From: Planctomycetota bacterium
Lineage (GTDB): Bacteria; Planctomycetota; UBA1135; GCA-002686595
Length of the DNA: 64,000 bases
Direction: 5' to 3'
NCBI GenBank assembly: GCA_016779225.1
Contig: JADHNZ010000001.1
Coordinates: forward strand, 62,001-126,000
A program made the translations under genes and the position numbers. A model generated the notes under the pieces. That model did no database searches and was not told the origin of the DNA. It worked only from the letters and a program-made list of their open reading frames with translations. This document shows positions 52,415-59,103 of the stretch, one piece after another. Position 1 is the stretch's first letter; every line of letters begins with the position of its first letter.

Positions 52415-53854
52415 TCAGCGCGGCTCGAGGGTGAACACGCACTCGGTGTGCGGAGTGTGCGGGAAGAGGTCGAGGGGCCGTGCCCCGACGGTCGCCCAGC
52501 CCAGCTCCTCCAGCCGCAGCAGGTCGCCCGTGGCCTGGCGCGGATTGCACGACACATAGACCACCCGCCTCGCACCGAGTGCGGCAAGCGCCGCCGGCAC
52601 CTCTGGATGGAGCCCGGCGCGGGGCGGATCGACGACCACCACCTCGGACGGGGGGAGAGCGCCGTGCGCCTGGGCCACCAGCACATCACGCACATCCCCC
52701 ACCTCGAAGCGCGCGTGCTCCACGCCGTTCGCCCGCGCATTGCGGCGCGCATCCTGCACGGCCGGCTCGACGACCTCAAACCCAAGCAGCTCATGCTCCG
52801 CGGAGCCGGCCAGGCAGAGGCCGAGCGTCCCCGCACCGCAGTACAGGTCCAGCAGCCGCTCGCCGGGACGCAGGCCGGCCTCCTCCGCGACCACGCCGAC
52901 GAGCCGCTCGGCCTGCAGGGTGTTGGTCTGAAAGAAGCTGGTCGGGCTGATCTCGAAGGTGCGGCCGGCCAGCACCTCGCGGATGAAGCCCGGGCCGTGG
53001 TGTACGCGCTCCTCGTCGTGCTGGGCCACCTTGGCCGCGCGCGCGGTCACTCCCTGCACGAGGGTCGTGACCTCCGGGTGGGCCTCCAGGAGGGCGGCCA
53101 CGAAGGGCTCCACCCGCTCCGGTGCCAGGGCGTCCGTGATGAGGTCCACGAGGATCTCGCCCGTGCGCAGGCCCTTGCGCACGACCAGGTGCCGCAGGAG
53201 CCCGCGCGCCGCGTGCACATCCCAAGGATCGAGCGCCTGCTCACGAGCGAGGCGACGCGCCGTGTGAACGAGGGCCTCGGCCTCGGGGAAGGCGATGCTG
53301 CAGGCCTGCAGGTCGAGCACCTTGTCCCAGCGGCCGGGGACATGCAGGCCCAGGGCGAAGGAGGCGTCCACCCCCTCGGGCTCGTGCTCCTCCACCCAGC
53401 GGCGCGAGGCGAAGGAGAAGTCCATCTTGTTCCGGTAGTGCCAGGGCTCCTCCATCCCAAGCACCGGCGCAACCTCGGGCACGCGGGCGAGGCCGCTCCC
53501 CGCCAGCGCCTCCTCGATCCAGCGCCGCTTGGCCTCGAGCTGGGCGCCGTAGGCCACGGCCTGGAAGGAGCAGCCGCCGCAGGTCCCTGCGTGGGGACAG
53601 CGTGGGTCAGCGGCGGCGGGGCCCGGCTCGAGGCGCTCGAGCAGCCGGGCCTCCAGGCCGCGGCGCCCGCGACGCAGGACCCGCGCGCGGACGCGGTCGC
53701 CCGGCGCGGCCCCCTTGAGCCGCAGGGTGCGGCCCGCGATCTCGGCCACGGCATGCCCGCGCTCGCCGAGGGCGCGCACTACGACCTCCACCTCCTCCCC
53801 CTTGCGGGGCAGGCGCAGCGGGGTCGCGGGGGTCTCGGGCGAGGGGGGCTCCAT
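52415..53854 (-). CDS. RlmD/TrmA-type RNA uracil-C5 methyltransferase
   Basis: A 479-residue protein. An N-terminal TRAM domain (GEEVEVVVRALGERGHAVAEI...GDRVRARVLRRGRRGLEARLLE) is followed by an iron-sulfur cysteine set (CPHAGTCGGCSFQ) and the SAM-binding domain with LLDLYCGAGTLGLCLA. The closing motif is VVVDPPRAGLHPEVPAAL then VVYVSCNPRQATGDL, where the nucleophile Cys lies in SCNP. It methylates a uracil at C5 in rRNA or tRNA; position cannot be fixed. First gene of an operon with the 59-residue protein and AlgH. Confidence 0.9.
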   Translation of the reverse strand: MEPPSPETPATPLRLPRKGEEVEVVVRALGERGHAVAEIAGRTLRLKGAAPGDRVRARVLRRGRRGLEARLLERLEPGPAAADPRCPHAGTCGGCSFQAVAYGAQLEAKRRWIEEALAGSGLARVPEVAPVLGMEEPWHYRNKMDFSFASRRWVEEHEPEGVDASFALGLHVPGRWDKVLDLQACSIAFPEAEALVHTARRLAREQALDPWDVHAARGLLRHLVVRKGLRTGEILVDLITDALAPERVEPFVAALLEAHPEVTTLVQGVTARAAKVAQHDEERVHHGPGFIREVLAGRTFEISPTSFFQTNTLQAERLVGVVAEEAGLRPGERLLDLYCGAGTLGLCLAGSAEHELLGFEVVEPAVQDARRNARANGVEHARFEVGDVRDVLVAQAHGALPPSEVVVVDPPRAGLHPEVPAALAALGARRVVYVSCNPRQATGDLLRLEELGWATVGARPLDLFPHTPHTECVFTLEPR

Positions 53855-54045
53855 GGCGTGCGGTCCGCACCTGGGCGGCCGGGGCAGCGGCGCAGGATGG
53901 GGGCCATGCGCCCCGTTCGTCCACCCTCGAGCCGCCTGCGCTCCCTGTTTCCGCCAGCGAGCCCCTGCTAGGCTCGCAGGCCTTCGCGGTCGGACGAGGG
54001 CGGGCCCTTCTCGCCCCGCGGGACCGCAGGGCTCCAGGGCAGCAC

Positions 54046-55746
54046 ATGAGCACGGGCAGAGGCGAGCTCCCCCACCGGGGTCCGACGGCGTCGCGCGATC
54101 CCGTCGTCCTCGGCCTCGCCCTGGCGCTGCTCGCCGCGCAGCTGCTGACGCGCTCGAACTTCCTCATCGAGGACGCGTTCATCGCCTTCCGCTACGCGCG
54201 CAACTGGGCCGAGTTCGGCGCCCCCATGTGGAACCCGGGGGAGAAGCCGCCGATCGAGGGACACAGCACGGTCCTCTGGGTGGCGCTGCTGCGCTGGGCC
54301 TGGGCCTTCGGCTTCAGCCTGCCCACGACCTCGCTGGTCCTCGGCGGCCTGTTCGGCGGGCTCACCGTGGCGCGCCTGCACCGCTTCCTGCTGGTGGATG
54401 TGGGGCTCCGCCGCACGGCCGCAGCCCTCGGCGTGTTCACGCTCGTCCTGCACCCGCCCTTCGTCGTGTGGTGCAGCGGCGGCCTCGAGACCAGCCTGCA
54501 GGCCTGGTGCATGCTGACCCTCTTCGCCGAGCTGCTGCGCCGGGGCAGGGGTCCGGACCTCCGGGCAGGGCTTGCCGCGGGACTCGCAGCGGGCGGCCTC
54601 GACCTGACGCGGCCGGAGGGCTTCGTGTGGGTGCTCGGCCTCGCAGGCGCGGCCTGGCTCGGGACGCGCCTGCGCCCGGTCGAGGCGCGCCCCGGCCTGC
54701 GGCGCTGGAGCCTGTTCCTGGGCCTGCACCTGCTCACGCTCGCCCTGCTCCTGGCCTGGCGCCAGTCCGTCCACGGCACCTGGCTGCCCAACACGGTCGC
54801 TGCCAAGGCCGGCTTCAGCGGCGAGGTCCTGCGCCGCGGGCTGGCCTGCACCACCTCGTGGGCGCTCCTGACCCTGACCCCGCTGGCGGTGCTGGTGATG
54901 GCGCCCTTCGGGCTGCGCGGGCCGCGTCGCGCTCCCCTGGCCGCGTGCCTCGTGGTTCTGCTGGGTGGCGTCGCCTACAACACCGCGGTCGGCGGGGACT
55001 GGATGCCCTACTTCCGCTTCATGGCGCCCCTCGGGCCCTTCGTGGCGGCGGCGCTCGCGCTCTCCCTCGGGCACCTGCCGAGCCGTGGCGCCCTTGCCCC
55101 CGGCCTGCCCCTGGCCCTGCTCGGCGCCCTGCCCCTCGTGGGCGAGTTCAAGCACGGCATCGTCCCGCAGCCTCTGCTCGAGCGCGTGTACTTCCGCTCC
55201 TTCGCAGGGGGCGAGTACCGCAGCGAGCGCGACCAGTTCAAGCGCAGCGCGCAGAACCTCGAGAGCTTCCGCGCGATCGGCAGGGCCCTGAAGGTGCTGG
55301 CCGAGCCCGGGGACTCGATCGTGATGGGTGCGATCGGCGCGGTGGGCTGGGAGTCGGAGCTCGTGGTGCTCGACCGTAACGGGCTCGTCGATCCGGAGGT
55401 CGCGCGGCTGCCCCCCAGCGGCGAGGCCCGCAGCGCGGGGCACGACCGGCGCGTCCCGCGCGCGTGGTTCCTCGAGCGCGAGCCCACCTTCCTGCAGGCC
55501 CTCATCGTGCCGGAGAGCGCCATCGACGAGGAGTCCGCCTCCTTCCAGGCCGCCGTGCGCGTGTGCGCGCGGCAGGTCTTCGGACAGGACCCCGAGGGTG
55601 AGGCCCCCCTGCGCCGCGCGGTCATCCCCGAGGTGCGGCGCGTGCCGCCGGAGGTGGACTTCCCCGCGGGCATGGCGCTCATGCTGTGGCGCCGCACCGA
55701 CGACACCGAGCGCGCGGTCGAGTTCTGGCGCCGCTACGGCTACTAG
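54046..55746 (+). CDS. GT-C-fold integral membrane glycosyltransferase-like protein
   Basis: A 566-residue protein with about ten hydrophobic helices in residues 18-375, then a C-terminal soluble domain (about 395-560). The first extracytoplasmic loop contains IEDAFIAFRYARNWAEFGAPMWNPGEKPPIEGHSTVLW, where the paired acidic residues ED match the catalytic site of GT-C enzymes such as arabinofuranosyltransferase-like proteins. It probably transfers a sugar from a lipid carrier to a cell-surface glycan. The donor and acceptor are unknown. It shares a 4-nt CTAG stop overlap with the convergent trmL. Confidence 0.78.
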   Translation: MSTGRGELPHRGPTASRDPVVLGLALALLAAQLLTRSNFLIEDAFIAFRYARNWAEFGAPMWNPGEKPPIEGHSTVLWVALLRWAWAFGFSLPTTSLVLGGLFGGLTVARLHRFLLVDVGLRRTAAALGVFTLVLHPPFVVWCSGGLETSLQAWCMLTLFAELLRRGRGPDLRAGLAAGLAAGGLDLTRPEGFVWVLGLAGAAWLGTRLRPVEARPGLRRWSLFLGLHLLTLALLLAWRQSVHGTWLPNTVAAKAGFSGEVLRRGLACTTSWALLTLTPLAVLVMAPFGLRGPRRAPLAACLVVLLGGVAYNTAVGGDWMPYFRFMAPLGPFVAAALALSLGHLPSRGALAPGLPLALLGALPLVGEFKHGIVPQPLLERVYFRSFAGGEYRSERDQFKRSAQNLESFRAIGRALKVLAEPGDSIVMGAIGAVGWESELVVLDRNGLVDPEVARLPPSGEARSAGHDRRVPRAWFLEREPTFLQALIVPESAIDEESASFQAAVRVCARQVFGQDPEGEAPLRRAVIPEVRRVPPEVDFPAGMALMLWRRTDDTERAVEFWRRYGY

Positions 55747-56330
55747 GCGTCCGCGGGCGCTGGGCCGGGATCAGGGCCCGTGCCGACACTGCGCTGGGCG
55801 ACCTCTCCCGGGCGCAGGCCGCGGGCCTCGGCGGGCGGCTCGTAGCGCCCGTCGTTGTCGGGCAGGGGGACGCCCGCGCGGTCGAGGGCGGTGTAGAGCC
55901 CGACGGCGACGGCGTTGGCCAGGTTGAGGCTGCGCACGCCGGGGCGAATCGGCAGGTAGACGCGGCGCTCGGCCGGGCCGAGCCACTCCTCGGGCAGGCC
56001 CTTCGACTCGCAGCCGAAGACGAGGATGTCGTCCGGCGCGAAGGTGGCCTCGAAGCAGGACTGCCCGCCGCGGGCCGTGAACGGGCGCAGGCGCTCGGGG
56101 AGCGGCCGCGGGCTGCTCGCCTCCAGGTGGGCTCGCGCGGCCTGCGCATCCGGGTGGACCCACAGCTCGACCTCCGGCCAGTAGTCGAGGCCGGCTCGCT
56201 TGAGGTGCCGGTCCTCGAGCTGGAACCCCAGGGGCTCCACCAGGTGCAGGCGCACGCCCAGGGCCGCGCACAGGCGCGCGGCGCAGCCGGTGTTGTGCGG
56301 GATCTCGGGGTGCACGAGGACGGCGTCCAT
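55743..56330 (-). CDS. trmL: tRNA (cytidine/uridine(34)-2'-O)-methyltransferase, SPOUT family
   Basis: A 195-residue SPOUT protein starting MDAVLVHPEIPHNTGCAARL (the family's N-terminal PEIPxNTG motif). It has VFGCESKGLPEEW, PIRPGVRSLNLANAVAVGLY and a long C-terminal tail of about 40 residues beyond the usual TrmL end. It uses S-adenosylmethionine to 2'-O-methylate the wobble base of leucine tRNAs in homologues. Divergent from yceH, with 96 bp between the starts. Confidence 0.93.
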   Translation of the reverse strand: MDAVLVHPEIPHNTGCAARLCAALGVRLHLVEPLGFQLEDRHLKRAGLDYWPEVELWVHPDAQAARAHLEASSPRPLPERLRPFTARGGQSCFEATFAPDDILVFGCESKGLPEEWLGPAERRVYLPIRPGVRSLNLANAVAVGLYTALDRAGVPLPDNDGRYEPPAEARGLRPGEVAQRSVGTGPDPGPAPADA

Positions 56331-56336
56331 GGGGAC

Positions 56337-56342
56337 AGCCTA
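56337..56342 (-). promoter_or_regulatory. Putative -10 box TAGGCT (leaderless trmL)
   Basis: It begins exactly 12 nt before the minus-strand ATG at 56330. Confidence 0.55.
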
Positions 56343-56414
56343 GTCCAAGCGGCCGTCCGGCGAGGCCGGCTCCCCACCCGCGGGACGGCCCTCGGTCCGG
56401 AGGCGCGGAGGCCG

Positions 56415-56420
56415 TAGGAT
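56415..56420 (+). promoter_or_regulatory. Putative -10 box TAGGAT (leaderless yceH)
   Basis: It begins exactly 12 nt before the ATG at 56427. Confidence 0.55.
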
Positions 56421-56426
56421 CCGGCC

Positions 56427-57146
56427 ATGAGCGCGCTGCTGAACGCCCACGAGGCGCGGGTGCTGGGAGTCCTGATCGAGAAGGCCTTCACCACGCCCGA
56501 CCAGTACCCCCTTTCCCTCAACGCCCTGACCAACGGCTGCAACCAGAAGTCCAACCGGGCGCCGGTCACGGACTACAGCGAGGCCGAGGTGACCGTGGCC
56601 CTGACGGGCCTGCGCCACAAGCACCTTGCGGGCGCCTCCCTGGGCGCCGGCAGCCGCGTGGAGCGCTGGCGTCACAACGCCCTCGAGGGACTGAAGGTGG
56701 GCGAGCGCGCCCTCGCCGTCCTCGCGGAGCTGCTGGTCCGCGGGGCCCAGGCCCCCGGAGAGCTGCGCACGCGCGCCAGCCGCATGCGCGGGCTCGCCAG
56801 CCTGGAGGAGCTGCAGAAGGCCCTCGACGAGCTCGCAGAGCAGGGCCTCGTGCGCCGGGTGGCGGGCGGCCGTGCGGACCGCTGGACCCAGACCCTCTGC
56901 CCGGAGTCCGGCCCGGCCGCGGGCGAGGGCAGCATGCCCTCGTCCAGCGGCGCCCCGGTCAGCAGCGCGTCCGCGGGGCCGGCCTCCTCTGGGCCGGCCT
57001 CCTCTGGGCCGGCCTCCTCTGGGCCCTCCGGCGGCGGAACCTCGGGAGCCTCCCCCAGCCACGACTCCCTGGAGGAGCGCGTGGCCCGGCTCGAGCGCCA
57101 GCTGGCGCAGCTGGCCGAACAGCTCGGCGCCGCGCTCGACGGCTGA
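56427..57146 (+). CDS. YceH/DUF480 family protein
   Basis: A 239-residue protein with two winged-helix units. The first is LNAHEARVLGVLIEKAFTTPDQYPLSLNALTNGCNQKSNR, the diagnostic DUF480 start; the second is RALAVLAELLVRGAQAPGELRTRASRM. A low-complexity Pro/Ala/Ser/Gly linker (about 165-215), built partly from three copies of GPASS, joins to a C-terminal coiled coil (LEERVARLERQLAQLAEQLG). It is probably DNA-binding or regulatory; function in bacteria is unproven. Confidence 0.9.
   Translation: MSALLNAHEARVLGVLIEKAFTTPDQYPLSLNALTNGCNQKSNRAPVTDYSEAEVTVALTGLRHKHLAGASLGAGSRVERWRHNALEGLKVGERALAVLAELLVRGAQAPGELRTRASRMRGLASLEELQKALDELAEQGLVRRVAGGRADRWTQTLCPESGPAAGEGSMPSSSGAPVSSASAGPASSGPASSGPASSGPSGGGTSGASPSHDSLEERVARLERQLAQLAEQLGAALDG
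56976..57020 (+). repeat. Tandem 15-bp repeat, three copies, in yceH
   Basis: GGGCCGGCCTCCTCT is repeated in frame at 56976, 56991 and 57006, encoding GPASS three times. It is a likely slippage-prone, length-variable linker. Confidence 0.9.
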
Positions 57147-57209
57147 GGGCGGCCCTGGCTGAGAGCGGCCTGGCAGGGGACGCGGCGCCAGACAGGGTTA
57201 GGCATCTGT

Positions 57210-57215
57210 TAGCGT
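57210..57215 (+). promoter_or_regulatory. Putative -10 box TAGCGT (leaderless dinB)
   Basis: It begins 13 nt before the ATG at 57223. Confidence 0.5.
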
Positions 57216-57222
57216 ACCACCC

Positions 57223-58590
57223 ATGCCTCGCCCCCACCGGGACCAGCACCTGCCCCCGCGAACCCCGCGCATCCTGCACCTGGATGTGGACGCCTTCCTG
57301 GCGTCGGTGGAGCAGGCCCGGCACCCGCACCTGCGTGGGAGACCCGTGGTGGTCGGCGGTCCGCCGACCTCACGCAACCTGGTGATGTCCTGCTCCTACG
57401 AGGCGCGCGCCGTCGGCGTCCGGCCCGGGATGCGCGCGCGCGAGGCGGCGCGGCTCTGCCCCCGAGCCGTCTTCCTGCCCGGCGACGCCCAGGCCGCCAA
57501 CGCCAAGCGCGAGGAGGTCGCGCGGCTGCTGCTCGAGGTCTCCCCGCGGGTCGAGGTGGCCTCGATCGACGACTTCTTCGTGGACCTCACCGGCACCGGC
57601 CGGCTCCTGGGCTGCGCCTTCGAGGTGGCCGCCGCCCTCCAGCAGCGCATCCGCGCCGAGGCGCAAGTGCCCGTGACGATCGGCCTGGGCACCAGCCGCA
57701 CCCTGGCGCGCCTGGCGGGCAAGCTCGGCAAGCCCGGCGGCGTGGCCGAGGTCCTGCCCGGTGCGGAGCGCGCCTTCCTCGCCCACCTCCCGGTCGAGCA
57801 CCTGCCCGGAGTCGGACACGCAGTGCGCGGCAAGCTCGCCTCCTTCCACATCAAGACGGTGGGCCAGCTCGCCCTGGTCTCCCGCGAGGTGCTCTTCGCC
57901 ACCTTCGGCTCCCTCGGGCTGACCCTGCATGCTCGGGCCCTGGGAGAGGACGATGAGCCCGTGCAGGGCACCTGCTGGCTGGACGAGCAGGGGCGCCTCG
58001 CCCTGCGCCCCCCTCAATCGATTCGAAGGGACAGCACCTTCGAGCCCGAGGAGGGCCGCCGGGAGCAGCTCGAGGCCATGCTGGCCTGGCTCGTGGACCG
58101 CGCCGCCGCGCGGCTGCGCGGACACGGCCTGCTCGCCGGCAGCCTCGAGGTGCGCCTCGTGCATGTGGACACGCGCACCCCGGCCCAGAAGCGCGCGCAC
58201 CCGCGCGAGGCGCTCCTCCGCGCGCGCCGCCGCCTGCCGGCCCCCACCGCCTCCACCACGGCCCTGGAGCAGCACGCCCTCCTCCTGCTGCGCGGCCTGC
58301 CGCGCCGCCGCGCCCTCGTGAAGCGCGTGGGCCTGACCCTCCTCCACCTGCGCGACTCGGCCGGACACCAGGGCGAGCTCTTCAGCGATCCGCAGCGGGA
58401 CCGCTCTCTGGCCGAGAGCCGCGGAGGCAGCCACGCGGACCGGGCCGCCGCCCTCGAGCGCGCGCTCGACGGCCTGCGCGCGCGGCACGGATTCGGGAAG
58501 GTCCTGCGTGGGGCGAGCCTGCCCCTGCTCGGAGAGCACCCCCTGGAGCGCGACGGCTTCGTGCTGCGGACGCCGTCCCTCAATCAGTGA
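57223..58590 (+). CDS. dinB: Y-family DNA polymerase (DNA polymerase IV-like)
   Basis: A 455-residue protein. Family motifs: ILHLDVDAFLASVEQARHP (catalytic Asp pair), CSYEARAVGVRPGMRAREAARLCP, VEVASIDDFFVDLTG, and HhH LPGVGHAVRGKLA in the thumb. It performs translesion synthesis and is error-prone. In the second catalytic motif the usual SIDE is SIDD, so the Glu partner is replaced by Asp; the fold is otherwise intact. A C-terminal extension (about 345-455, Arg-rich) may carry protein-interaction sites. A hairpin terminator follows. Confidence 0.88.
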   Translation: MPRPHRDQHLPPRTPRILHLDVDAFLASVEQARHPHLRGRPVVVGGPPTSRNLVMSCSYEARAVGVRPGMRAREAARLCPRAVFLPGDAQAANAKREEVARLLLEVSPRVEVASIDDFFVDLTGTGRLLGCAFEVAAALQQRIRAEAQVPVTIGLGTSRTLARLAGKLGKPGGVAEVLPGAERAFLAHLPVEHLPGVGHAVRGKLASFHIKTVGQLALVSREVLFATFGSLGLTLHARALGEDDEPVQGTCWLDEQGRLALRPPQSIRRDSTFEPEEGRREQLEAMLAWLVDRAAARLRGHGLLAGSLEVRLVHVDTRTPAQKRAHPREALLRARRRLPAPTASTTALEQHALLLLRGLPRRRALVKRVGLTLLHLRDSAGHQGELFSDPQRDRSLAESRGGSHADRAAALERALDGLRARHGFGKVLRGASLPLLGEHPLERDGFVLRTPSLNQ

Positions 58591-58598
58591 AGGCGGAC

Positions 58599-58629
58599 GG
58601 CCCCGGGTCCTCCACGAGGACCCGGGGCC
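58599..58629. terminator. 14-bp perfect hairpin between dinB and the selenoprotein gene
   Basis: GGCCCCGGGTCCTC (58599-58612) pairs with GAGGACCCGGGGCC (58616-58629) around a CAC loop. It lies between two convergent genes (stops at 58590 and 58659) and can serve both. Confidence 0.75.
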
Positions 58630-58658
58630 GCAGGAACGCTCGACGGAGGGCGCTCCGG

Positions 58659-58979
58659 TCAGGAGTCGACGCGGGCGTAGCGGGTGCCCTCGAAGGCCTG
58701 ATCGATGGCCTCCAGGGTCACGCCGTCGGACCGCACCGCGACGATCTTCGTGCCGTAGTCGATCTCAATTGCTTCCGCAGGAACGCCGAGGCCCTTGGTG
58801 AGTGCGGACCGCACTCGGGGTGGACACGCGGCGCCTCACGTCATGCCGTCGATCTTGAAGGAGACGCCGGTCGCAGCCGGCGCCTCCGCAGGGCTCGAGG
58901 CCGGTGCCGCAGGCTCCGAGGAGCACGCGACCAGCCCGAGCACGCCGGCCGCGAGGGCCGGGAGCAGGAGGGTCTTCAT
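58659..58979 (-). CDS. Selenocysteine-containing HMA (MerP-like) lipoprotein
   Basis: One reading frame of 107 codons from ATG at 58979 to TGA at 58661-58659, interrupted only by TGA at 58838-58836 (codon 48). Translation before it: a lipoprotein signal (MKTLLLPALAAGVLGLVACS, lipobox LVAC), a Pro/Ala linker, then VSFKIDGMT. After it: GAACPPRVRSALTKGLGVPA, IEIDYGTKIVAVRSDGVTLE and AIDQAFEGTRYARVDS. Joined, this is a complete HMA fold in which the first metal-ligand cysteine (GMTC) is encoded by UGA, giving U-x3-C. A perfect hairpin GAGTGCGGTCCGCACTC (58816-58800) starts 19 nt after the UGA, with a GGUC apex like the E. coli fdhF SECIS. Conventional gene callers would truncate it at 47 residues. 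Probably binds soft metals or acts as a redox protein. Confidence 0.85.
58800..58816 (-). promoter_or_regulatory. Candidate bacterial SECIS stem-loop
   Basis: GAGTGCGGTCCGCACTC on the minus strand folds into a 7-bp stem with a 3-nt loop (or 6 bp with GGTCC). The apical G lies about 27 nt after the UGA, within the range expected for SelB-binding SECIS elements, and the loop carries the GGU seen in formate dehydrogenase SECIS. Confidence 0.75.
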
Positions 58980-59091
58980 GGGAATGATGTCGTGGGGTGT
59001 CGAAGGGGCCGCATGGCCCCGCAACCATCTTGGACCCGGGGAACAGGAACTGCACCCTCGAAGGGCCGGGCTGGGCCGCCCGGCCGCCCGA

Positions 59092-59097
59092 TATGCT
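59092..59097 (+). promoter_or_regulatory. Putative -10 box TATGCT (leaderless monooxygenase gene)
   Basis: It begins exactly 12 nt before the ATG at 59104. Confidence 0.55.
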
Positions 59098-59103
59098 CCT
59101 GCC

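Noticed and set aside
58836-58979. The 47-codon ORF as a complete small lipoprotein
   Set aside because: It would end in the middle of the HMA metal motif (GMT), and the same frame continues with the rest of the fold after the UGA; a pseudogene is less likely given the intact downstream half and SECIS-like hairpin.
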